Shown piece by piece: positions 1 to 5,558 of a stretch of DNA of 10,159 nt. The stretch covers positions 1-10,159 of the forward strand of contig JAUYSE010000091.1 in assembly GCA_030696465.1 (NCBI GenBank), read 5' to 3'. Position 1 is the stretch's first letter; each line of letters opens with the position of its first letter. The translations under genes were made by a program, and so were the position numbers. Under the pieces are notes generated by a model. The model was not told the DNA's origin. It ran no database searches and was given only the letters and a program-made list of their open reading frames with translations. The stretch comes from Legionellaceae bacterium. Its GTDB lineage: Bacteria; Pseudomonadota; Gammaproteobacteria; Legionellales; Legionellaceae.

Positions 1-153
1 GAAATCTATCCGAGCCGCGACCGTGAGGGCATGGCTCGAATAGATCTGGCTAACTTCATACATAAGATGCGTTTACCCTGGATCATTACCAGCCATTCCC
101 GCCCAACCCCAAAACTCTGCCAACAAGGCTTATCGAATAAAGGGCTTTCGTAA
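1..153 (+). CDS. Possible 3' end of an unidentified gene, ending inside a repeat element
   Basis: Frame 1 is open from the window edge to a TAA at 151-153, giving 50 residues. The first 30 or so (for example RIDLANFIHKMRLPWIITS) look protein-like, with a mix of charged and hydrophobic residues, but I do not recognise the family. The last dozen or more codons and the stop come from the inserted repeat element described separately, so the present C-terminus would be acquired rather than ancestral. Joining the two copies of the flanking direct repeat keeps this frame open to a TAG at 352-354, which would overlap the start of the next gene by 8 bp. Against coding: a near-perfect 13-bp inverted repeat (4-16 with 33-45) lies inside it, and the stretch is short. 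It may be intergenic DNA. Confidence 0.3.
   Translation, partial: EIYPSRDREGMARIDLANFIHKMRLPWIITSHSRPTPKLCQQGLSNKGLS
4..45. repeat. Short inverted repeat / stem-loop
   Basis: Positions 4-16 (ATCTATCCGAGCC) pair with 33-45 (GGCTCGAATAGAT) with one mismatch (C10 against A40), leaving a 16-base loop. No T-run follows, so it is not a convincing intrinsic terminator. It could be a dispersed palindromic repeat or a chance structure inside a coding end. Confidence 0.4.
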
Positions 154-269
154 ACCTTCACCGCGCAAGGACGCGCGGGGAGAGCGTCAGGATGACTTTA
201 TGTGTGTTTACGAAAGCCCTTTATTCGATAAGCCTTGGTACCACTAATATAATCAGGCGGGAATTCCTT
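91..269. mobile_element. MITE-like non-autonomous element with flanking 10-bp direct repeats
   Basis: Four layers of sequence are arranged around one centre near position 180. The direct repeat GATCATTACC lies outside at 81-90 and 270-279. Inside it, ATTCCCGCC at 95-103 is inverted as GGCGGGAAT at 256-264. Further in, 32-bp perfect inverted arms lie at 124-155 and 206-237, around a 50-base G+C-rich core. There is no coding capacity for a transposase. The direct repeats fit a target-site duplication and the inverted ends fit those of a miniature element moved in trans. I infer this from structure alone and do not recognise the family. A dispersed palindromic repeat or a regulatory hairpin is the alternative. 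Confidence 0.55.
124..237. repeat. Perfect 32-bp inverted repeat with 50-base loop
   Basis: Positions 124-155 are the exact reverse complement of 206-237 (outer end CAAGGCTTATCG, inner end CTTTCGTAAAC). In RNA this would be a very stable hairpin of about 114 nt. The loop carries a second small hairpin, CCGCGC (161-166) with GCGCGG (173-178), and a CAGGATGAC string at 188-196 of the kind often seen at the ends of dispersed palindromic repeats. No T-run follows the right arm. Confidence 0.9.
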
Positions 270-286
270 GATCATTACCCACCTAC

Positions 287-314
287 TGTACAAATCTCTA
301 TATATAGGTATACT
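287..314 (+). promoter_or_regulatory. Candidate sigma70-like promoter for the phosphate operon
   Basis: A TATACT -10 box at 309-314 lies 16 bp after a weak TGTACA -35 box (287-292), predicting a transcript start near 320 and a leader of roughly 27 nt before the ATG at 347. It lies to the right of the inserted element, within an AT-rich stretch (TATATATAGG). No Pho box was recognised by eye. Confidence 0.4.
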
Positions 315-346
315 GAACACCAAAAATTATCTTTGGTCATCCCAAC

Positions 347-1018
347 ATGAGTAGCATCTTTAATATGTTTGGCCCTTCGCCAATTCGCCCGCTAGAAAAA
401 CATATGCGAGTCGTCACGACTTGCGCAGAATATCTACATCCTTTTTTTGAATCAGTATTGAATAATGACTGGGCACTCGCCATAGAGTTGCATGAAAAAA
501 TTATTGCCACCGAAAAAGAAGCCGATCATCTCAAACGTGATTTACGCTTACATTTGCCCACCGGTTTATTTCTCCCGGTATCCAGAACCGATCTCCTCGA
601 GGTACTCAACGCACAAGATCAAATCGCCAATAAAGCGCAAGACATTGCCGGACTTATCATTGGCAGACATCTTAAAATTCCAGAAAGCCTTTCCCCGCTC
701 TTTATGCCGTTCTTAACCTGCTCACTAGAAGCAGCTCAACAAGCCTGTAACGCCATTAATGAATTAGATGAACTCCTAGAAAGTGGTTTTCGCGGAAATG
801 AAGTCGATATTGTCGAAGCAATGATAAAAACGCTTGATCAAATTGAACACAAAAGTGATAATCAACTCTCTGCCATCCGTCAGCATATTTTTACACTGGA
901 AGCAACATTGCCACCTATAGATGCAATGTTCTTGTATAAACTGATGGGCTGGATCGGAGATCTCGCAGATCACGCCCAAACAGTTGGTGGGCGCCTTCAA
1001 ATTCTCATTGCTCGATAA
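347..1018 (+). CDS. DUF47 / PhoU-like phosphate transport regulator
   Basis: This 223-residue, helix-rich, soluble protein belongs to the DUF47 (TIGR00153-type) family, which is related to PhoU. Such proteins sit next to PiT permeases and are thought to modulate them or sense phosphate or metal status. The fold is two three-helix bundles with acidic metal-binding ExxxD motifs: E56/D60 in TEKEADHLKRDL in the first bundle and E167/D171 in IEHKSDN in the second. The N-terminal FNMFGPSPIRPLEKHM segment is typical of the family and the length is normal, so the protein appears complete. No good Shine-Dalgarno sequence precedes the ATG at 347, but it is the natural start from the N-terminal match. 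The gene ends 8 bp before the PiT gene, so the two are probably co-transcribed. Family assignment is firm; the exact regulatory role is inferred from neighbourhood. Confidence 0.88.
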   Translation: MSSIFNMFGPSPIRPLEKHMRVVTTCAEYLHPFFESVLNNDWALAIELHEKIIATEKEADHLKRDLRLHLPTGLFLPVSRTDLLEVLNAQDQIANKAQDIAGLIIGRHLKIPESLSPLFMPFLTCSLEAAQQACNAINELDELLESGFRGNEVDIVEAMIKTLDQIEHKSDNQLSAIRQHIFTLEATLPPIDAMFLYKLMGWIGDLADHAQTVGGRLQILIAR

Positions 1019-1026
1019 GTTTTTTT

Positions 1027-2274
1027 ATGGATCTATCACACTATTTTTTCTTTGCTGGGGTCGCCCTTTGTTTCTTTATGACCTGGGGGGTGGGAGCGAA
1101 TGATTTAGCCAATGTTATGAGTACTACGATTGGCTCTCAATCGGTTACCGTAAAACAAGCGGTTATCATTGCTATTGTTTTTGAGTTTACTGGTGCTTTT
1201 TTTGGCGGCAGCGGTGTTACCGAAACCCTACGTGATGGCATTATTACCACCAGTCAAATAACAGAGCCCACTATACTGATTCAAGGGATGCTGAGCGTCT
1301 TACTTGCCTGCACTCTCTGGATGAATATTGCCAGTTTTCTTGCAGTACCTGTCTCTATTACGAATGCACTGGTCGGCTCAATGGTCGGATTTGGCGCTAT
1401 TGTCTTAGGGCCCCACGCTATTCATTGGGGTGAAGTCGCTCGTATTGCCTTGGGCTGGGTTACCTCCCCTCTCATCGCTGGTTTTACGAGTTACCTGCTC
1501 TTTACCAGTATACAACAAACCATTTTTGTTCACCTGGACCCTTTACAAAAAGCACGGCAATATATTCCTATCTATTTGTTACTAATTGGGGGGCTTCTCT
1601 CATTTATCACCGTATTTAAGGGTTTGCACCACTTTGGTATCCATCTAAAAATGCTACCTAATGTTCTTATCATCATTTCTTGCAGTATCTTACTTGCGAT
1701 GATTGGACTCTACGTGATTCATCGCATTCCACACCAAGAAAATGTCCGTCGAAAAGAACGTTTTACCCTCGTAGAGAAGCATTTTGCTGTCCTCATGGGG
1801 CTTACCGCTTGTGCCATGGTGTTTGCCCACGGCTCCAATGATGTCTCTTTAGCGGTCGGTCCTTTAAGTATTATTTATTCATTAATGAACCCGCACCCCT
1901 ATATTATTGGCAATCTTTACCCCGCTTGGATTACCCTACTTGGATGCACTGGTGTCGTCGGAGGATTTCTCATGTATGGTAAACGGGTGATTGAAACCGT
2001 TGGTAGTTCTATTACAACCCTCACTCCGAGTCGTGCCTTTGCTGCCACCGCTGCCGCATCTGCGACAGTAGTCATCGCCAATAGTACCGGCATTCCAGTA
2101 TCTGCCACACAAACATTGGTCGGCGCAGTACTTGGCGTAGGACTCGCAAGAGGTATTGGTGCATTGAATTTAATTGTGATTCGGAATATTTTCTTATCTT
2201 GGATCGTTACTTTGCCCGTCGCCTCTGGACTCAGTATCTTAACTTTTGAGATCTTGCACTTTTTTCTACCGTAA
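1027..2274 (+). CDS. pit: PiT-family low-affinity inorganic phosphate transporter
   Basis: This 415-residue integral inner-membrane protein imports phosphate by ion symport (PiT/PHO4 family). The internal duplication of the family is visible. GANDLANVMSTTIGS (23-37) in the first half matches AHGSNDVSLAVGP (267-279) in the second, and VPVSITNALVGS (107-118) matches IPVSATQTLVGAVLG (356-370). About ten hydrophobic segments can be counted, with a charged cytoplasmic loop at about 233-251 (HRIPHQENVRRKERF). The second signature reads DVSLA where DVANA is usual, a modest departure. Length is within the range of shorter bacterial PiT proteins without a long central loop. It starts 8 bp after the DUF47 gene with only a weak ribosome site (GATAAG), which suggests translation coupled to the upstream gene. 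The substrate could in principle be sulfate, but the DUF47 neighbour favours phosphate. Confidence 0.93.
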   Translation: MDLSHYFFFAGVALCFFMTWGVGANDLANVMSTTIGSQSVTVKQAVIIAIVFEFTGAFFGGSGVTETLRDGIITTSQITEPTILIQGMLSVLLACTLWMNIASFLAVPVSITNALVGSMVGFGAIVLGPHAIHWGEVARIALGWVTSPLIAGFTSYLLFTSIQQTIFVHLDPLQKARQYIPIYLLLIGGLLSFITVFKGLHHFGIHLKMLPNVLIIISCSILLAMIGLYVIHRIPHQENVRRKERFTLVEKHFAVLMGLTACAMVFAHGSNDVSLAVGPLSIIYSLMNPHPYIIGNLYPAWITLLGCTGVVGGFLMYGKRVIETVGSSITTLTPSRAFAATAAASATVVIANSTGIPVSATQTLVGAVLGVGLARGIGALNLIVIRNIFLSWIVTLPVASGLSILTFEILHFFLP

Positions 2275-2283
2275 TGGTGGTGC

Positions 2284-2301
2284 GTTGGGCCAAGGCCCAA
2301 C
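2284..2301. repeat. GTTGGGCC palindrome downstream of the phosphate transporter gene
   Basis: GTTGGGCC (2284-2291), AA, then GGCCCAAC (2294-2301) form an exact 18-base palindrome, able to fold as a 7-bp stem with a CAAG tetraloop. It starts 10 bp after the transporter stop codon. The motif with its following CCTAC resembles palindromic repeats found between genes in many bacteria. It could slow or stop transcription, but no T-run follows on either strand, so I call it a repeat and not an intrinsic terminator. Confidence 0.6.
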
Positions 2302-2484
2302 CTACAACAAGTTAATCAAATTTTAATGCGACAGCCATAGTGTCTTCGCATCACCCCTGAGACTTAATGGAATAGACTACTACTTCTAATGCATCATATT
2401 TTTTCAGGGTATCCGTCTTAGGGGTTCTCAAGCACGTCCCGCTACACCCATGAGAGTATTGACCGATTTATGACTTTAATAAAC
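2302..2484. other. Non-coding gap with several weak stem-loops
   Basis: No credible gene is seen here. Three local inverted repeats occur in a row: TGCGA (2327-2331) with TCGCA (2346-2350); ACCCCTGAGAC (2353-2363) with GTCTTAGGGGT (2415-2425), 11 pairs including one G-U; and TCTCA (2426-2430) with TGAGA (2451-2455). They could belong to the 3' end of the phosphate operon message, to the trailer of the small leftward gene, or to a small RNA. No tRNA, tmRNA or known riboswitch core was recognised. The stems are short and may be chance. Confidence 0.3.
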
Positions 2485-2670
2485 CTAAAAACCTTCCCAA
2501 ATACCCTCTTCTTCTCCGTCTACACAACGTTGATCTCTCCGTTTTGCAATTTTTGCGTGTTTTTCAATTTCCGCACATTGAGAAGGAGTTTTCTCGTGGT
2601 GTTTATCCCATTGTCTTAAAAAAATATCGATAGGACTAATAAATGCTTTATTGACTTCATGCGAACTCAT
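2485..2670 (-). CDS. Small conserved-looking hypothetical protein
   Basis: This encodes 61 residues, soluble and highly charged: MSSHEVNKAFISPIDIFLRQ at the N-terminus, a lysine/glutamate-rich helix-forming middle (about 20-48) and an acidic tail ending in GEEEGIWEGF. There is no signal peptide and no membrane segment. A ribosome site AGGG (2678-2681 on the complement) lies 7 bases before the ATG, which supports a real gene. It stands alone between convergent and divergent neighbours with its own short upstream region. From memory, short proteins of this layout (an xSPIDxFLxxxDKxH-like core) occur as unnamed families in Legionellales, and I recall a family named after Coxiella CBU_0585, but I cannot verify membership. 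Function is unknown. The two cysteines (about 32 and 49) do not form a recognisable metal motif. Confidence 0.6.
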   Translation of the reverse strand: MSSHEVNKAFISPIDIFLRQWDKHHEKTPSQCAEIEKHAKIAKRRDQRCVDGEEEGIWEGF

Positions 2671-2679
2671 AATTATACC
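2651..2679 (+). promoter_or_regulatory. Candidate promoter for the deaminase gene
   Basis: TTGACT (2651-2656, five of six consensus bases) is followed after 17 bp by TATACC (2674-2679). A start near 2686 would give a leader of about 50 nt before the ATG at 2738. The -35 box lies inside the first codons of the small leftward gene. A perfect TATAAT at 2681-2686 lacks a matching -35 box. Confidence 0.35.
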
Positions 2680-2737
2680 CTATAATTTTTAATATATTAT
2701 GTTACCATAAACTACGCTTATCTAGGTATCTTCTTAT

Positions 2738-3724
2738 ATGAACATCCCAAAAGCAGAGCTACACGTCCATTTGGAAGGCACCATCACCCCGATCCTACTG
2801 CATACGCTCGCGCAACGCAATCATATACCGCTCTCTCCTGAGCGCTTCCCTGCAGAGCAGACACAATATTTCTTCCATGATTTTCTGGATTTTTTACATA
2901 ACTATGATATCGTCGCTGCTGTTATCAAATGTCCTCAAGATTACTACGATCTCACCTTCGATTATCTACGACGCTGCGCCACCTACCATACTCTGTATAC
3001 CGAAATGATGTATTCCCCTGAACATGCTGAAAAAAGCAGTGGCATTCCTTCCATTGAACACTTAAATGCCATCCAACAAGCCATTGATGATGCATATCAA
3101 CAATGGGGAATTGTGGGTCGCATTTTAATGACTGGCGTTCGTCATTTTGGCGAAGAAGCCGTTTTCAAAGTAGCGCAACAAGCGATTTCAGTCCAATTAC
3201 CCTGTGTTGTCGGATTTGCACTTGGTGGTGACGAAGTACACTATCCACCAGAGCTTTTTATAAAAGCCTATCAACTTGTCGCGGCACACGGGATGTCGAG
3301 TACAGTACACGCAGGCGAATTTGCGGATGCCAATAGCATGTTGGTTGCTATTCAACAATTATCGGTACAAAGAATTGGGCATGGGATTCAAGCCATCCAT
3401 TCTCCAAAAACCATGGATGCGCTTTTACAGCATAATATTACCTTAGAAATAGCTACTTCTAGCAATATAGCCTTGGGACGTGTATCCGATATACAACATC
3501 ACCCCTTGCCTGCTTTTTTGCAGCACGGGATACGGGTCTGTTTAAATTCAGACGATCCGCCCTTTTTTAATTCAGAACTTTCAGAAGAATATGCTCGCGT
3601 CCAACAAGCCTATCATTACAGCGATGATGTTATGCTACAATTTACACGCATGGCACTAGAGGCCGCATTTGTTGATCAAGACACAAAAAAAATACTGCTA
3701 GAAAAATGTAAGATTATTGAATAG
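2738..3724 (+). CDS. add: Adenosine/adenine deaminase family metallo-hydrolase
   Basis: This complete 328-residue cytosolic TIM-barrel enzyme belongs to the adenosine deaminase family (amidohydrolase superfamily) and should hydrolyse adenosine to inosine and ammonia in purine salvage. All catalytic elements are visible: zinc ligands H9 and H11 in AELHVHLEG, substrate loop GGDE (163-166), zinc ligand H191 and catalytic E194 in VHAGE, H215 in GHG, and D272/D273 in NSDDP (zinc ligand plus second aspartate). The NSDDPPFF form, rather than the NTDDP of E. coli Add, and LEIATSSN in place of LEVCPTSN resemble the alphaproteobacterial Add-like branch and adenine deaminases. The base substrate is therefore uncertain, and adenine or aminodeoxyfutalosine are alternatives. 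The ribosome site is weak (TAGG, about 11 bases before the ATG). The 3' end overlaps rpoH tail to tail by 11 bp. Confidence 0.85.
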   Translation: MNIPKAELHVHLEGTITPILLHTLAQRNHIPLSPERFPAEQTQYFFHDFLDFLHNYDIVAAVIKCPQDYYDLTFDYLRRCATYHTLYTEMMYSPEHAEKSSGIPSIEHLNAIQQAIDDAYQQWGIVGRILMTGVRHFGEEAVFKVAQQAISVQLPCVVGFALGGDEVHYPPELFIKAYQLVAAHGMSSTVHAGEFADANSMLVAIQQLSVQRIGHGIQAIHSPKTMDALLQHNITLEIATSSNIALGRVSDIQHHPLPAFLQHGIRVCLNSDDPPFFNSELSEEYARVQQAYHYSDDVMLQFTRMALEAAFVDQDTKKILLEKCKIIE

Positions 3725-4580
3725 AAGACGTCCCTAACTGTTTTTTTAATTTATTCATCGCATTTTTTTCGAGTTGTCGTACACGTTCAGCCGACACGCC
3801 ATACTCTGCGGCTAAATCGTGCAAAGTTGCTTTTTCGTCCGCTAACCAGCGTCGCTCTAAAATATCACGGCTTCTATCGTCTAATAAAGCGATTACATCC
3901 ATCAGACGACGTGCATCTTCTACGGAGGTGTTTTCTAATAAAAGAGCAGGATCTGAGCTACTATCTTCTAAGTAATGCATAGGTACTGCCGCACTGGAAC
4001 TGCCACCCTCAGCATCATCATCCGACAAATCATAAGGGGTATCCATCGCATTCAGGCGTTGCTCCATTTGCAACACATCTGCAGAGGTCACTCCCAAATC
4101 ACGCGCCACGGCATCTACTTCTTCACGTGTCATCCAACCAAGACGTTGCTTCATCTGGCGTAAATTAAAAAATAATTTTCTTTGTGCTTTTGTTGTAGCA
4201 ACTTTAACAATACGCCAATTTTTTAAAATAAATTCATGAATCTCTGCTTTAATCCAATGCACCGCAAAAGAAACCAAGCGCACCCCCATAGTGGGATCGA
4301 AGCGTTTAACCGCCTTCATAAGACCTAAGCTTCCTTCTTGAATTAAATCAGACAGCGGCAAACCATATCCCAAATATCCTCGGGCAACGCGCACAACATA
4401 GCGTAAATGCGCCAATACTAAACAACGCGCACCTTCTAGATCACCTTGTTGTTGAAAACGAATAGCACAATCCTGCTCTTCTTTTTCGGTTAGCATAGGA
4501 ATTTGATTTACTTGGTAAATATACGCATCTAAACTTCCTAAAGGTAATCCAGAGGTCACTAATTGCCATTGTGGATTCAT
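3714..4580 (-). CDS. rpoH: Heat-shock sigma factor RpoH (sigma-32)
   Basis: This 288-residue RNA polymerase sigma factor drives the heat-shock regulon (chaperones and proteases). It is close to the 284 residues of E. coli RpoH and complete. The diagnostic RpoH box QRKLFFNLR is at 133-141. Region 2.2 (DLIQEGSLGLMKAVKRFDP) is at 78-96 and region 2.4 (RLVSFAVHWIKAEIHEFIL) at 101-119. The region 4.2 helix-turn-helix (TLHDLAAEYGVSAERVRQLE) lies at about 252-271. A Ser-rich linker (about 185-210) lies before region 4. The start at 4580 has a GAGGG ribosome site 10 bases upstream (4591-4595) and a promoter further up. It lies downstream of ftsX in the usual ftsY-ftsE-ftsX-rpoH order, but 72 bp away and with its own promoter. 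The 3' end is convergent with the deaminase gene. Confidence 0.96.
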   Translation of the reverse strand: MNPQWQLVTSGLPLGSLDAYIYQVNQIPMLTEKEEQDCAIRFQQQGDLEGARCLVLAHLRYVVRVARGYLGYGLPLSDLIQEGSLGLMKAVKRFDPTMGVRLVSFAVHWIKAEIHEFILKNWRIVKVATTKAQRKLFFNLRQMKQRLGWMTREEVDAVARDLGVTSADVLQMEQRLNAMDTPYDLSDDDAEGGSSSAAVPMHYLEDSSSDPALLLENTSVEDARRLMDVIALLDDRSRDILERRWLADEKATLHDLAAEYGVSAERVRQLEKNAMNKLKKQLGTSSIQ

Positions 4581-4613
4581 AACGATATATCCCTCACAGC
4601 GAAAACACTGAAC

Positions 4614-4643
4614 AGTATACTATAAAATTTCATTATATGACAA
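4614..4643 (-). promoter_or_regulatory. rpoH promoter (sigma70-like)
   Basis: On the minus strand TTGTCA (4638-4643) is followed after 18 bp by TATACT (4614-4619), both five of six consensus bases. This predicts a start near 4607 and a leader of roughly 27 nt. The leader contains a small CAGTG/CGCTG hairpin just before the GAGGG ribosome site, so it is much shorter than the long thermosensor region of E. coli rpoH. No sigma32 or sigmaE box was recognised. Confidence 0.55.
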
Positions 4644-4652
4644 GAAACTGAT

Positions 4653-5558
4653 TTATTTTTTCACAAGCCCTAATACAGAAACCTTTGCCGCACTCCAGCC
4701 CAACAGCATTGCAATACATACCAATCCATACCCTTGCAGAACACTCAACTTCAATAAAGGAACATGTAAATGATAGCTTGCGGCTAAGGCATCTAATCCA
4801 ATACTCGCGCTATATAAAAATACACTCACCAACACAATCGCCAGCAAAGAACTTGCAAAGCCATACCAAATACCAAAATATAAAAAAGGACGTGTAATAT
4901 AGGCGTTTGAAGCACCTAACAATTGCAACACCTGGATACTATCTTGTCGATGCTGCATCAATAAACGCAACGTATTACTAATAATTAAACAGATGACCAA
5001 CCCTAAGAAAAACATGCCCCATTGGGTCCATTGCTCTACAGTTCCCAGAATAACCCGTAAATTTTGAATCCAGGCCATATCTACCTGCACTTGCTCTACT
5101 TGCGCATAAGTGCGTAAACGCCCTGCTAATTGATCCAAAGCTAAGTCTGAATCTACTTCCTCTGAAGGCTGCACGTCCATAACAAGTGACGTGGAAGCAC
5201 TGGGTGGCTCGTTAGGCGACGACTTACTTTTCGGTAAACTAGTGGTTGCCACCTCGGGGATTATAAAATCTGCCTGTGCGACTCCCGGATCGGTTCTCAC
5301 CGTATTCAACAACTGTTGCGCCTCTTCCGTCGCTAATGAAGACTTCAAATATACAGAAATATGGGCACCACGTTGCCAGTCATGTGCAATATGGGTAAAT
5401 GCAGCTGTCATCACCCACAACACTGCAGGAATCGTCAAAACAACTGCTAGCACCAACACCGTCATCATCGTAGATAATGGCTTCATCCCTAAACACTGAA
5501 GACTCTCCATCGCCGCTTGCAGATGGGCACTCCCTCGCTCTTTCCAACGATTTAACAT
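4653..5558 (-). CDS. ftsX: Cell-division ABC-type membrane protein FtsX, with divergent periplasmic domain
   Basis: This 301-residue inner-membrane subunit of the FtsEX complex normally transmits FtsE ATP cycling to periplasmic activators of septal amidases. Topology: cytoplasmic N-terminus, TM1 (about 30-55), periplasmic domain (about 56-172), then three TM segments near 181-200, 225-250 and 272-292. The cytoplasmic loop SNTLRLLMQHRQDSIQVLQL and LLGASNAYITRPFLY (194-227) are well conserved, as expected for contact with FtsE. In the periplasmic domain the start (AHISVYLKSSLATEEA) and the end (LAGRLRTYAQVEQVQVDMAWIQNL) are typical. Residues about 103-127, where a hydrophobic helical lobe is expected, are instead TTSLPKSKSSPNEPPSASTS, low-complexity and Ser/Pro-rich. 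The other minus-strand frames do not restore the lobe. The ATG overlaps the ftsE end by 7 bp, with a GAGGA ribosome site at 5564-5568, 5 bases upstream. Confidence 0.9.
   Translation of the reverse strand: MLNRWKERGSAHLQAAMESLQCLGMKPLSTMMTVLVLAVVLTIPAVLWVMTAAFTHIAHDWQRGAHISVYLKSSLATEEAQQLLNTVRTDPGVAQADFIIPEVATTSLPKSKSSPNEPPSASTSLVMDVQPSEEVDSDLALDQLAGRLRTYAQVEQVQVDMAWIQNLRVILGTVEQWTQWGMFFLGLVICLIISNTLRLLMQHRQDSIQVLQLLGASNAYITRPFLYFGIWYGFASSLLAIVLVSVFLYSASIGLDALAASYHLHVPLLKLSVLQGYGLVCIAMLLGWSAAKVSVLGLVKK

Noticed and set aside
124..237. CRISPR repeat or tRNA-like structure in the 32-bp repeats
   Set aside because: The two copies are inverted, not direct, and there are only two. No cloverleaf can be drawn.
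1822..1860. Loss of function in the phosphate transporter's second signature (DVSLA for DVANA)
   Set aside because: The core GSND is intact and the rest of the protein is normal; this is within plausible family variation.
1917..2300. 127-codon open frame on the minus strand opposite the phosphate transporter gene
   Set aside because: It lies opposite the conserved C-terminal half of the transporter, resembles no known protein and has no ribosome site. It is a shadow frame.
2284..2301. Intrinsic terminator at the GTTGGGCC palindrome
   Set aside because: The stem is good, but no T-run follows it on either strand; it is listed as a palindromic repeat instead.
5191..5499. 102-codon plus-strand frame opposite ftsX
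   Set aside because: It is antisense to the conserved ftsX frame, with no protein-like features. I also checked whether it or other frames explained the odd FtsX segment, and they do not.
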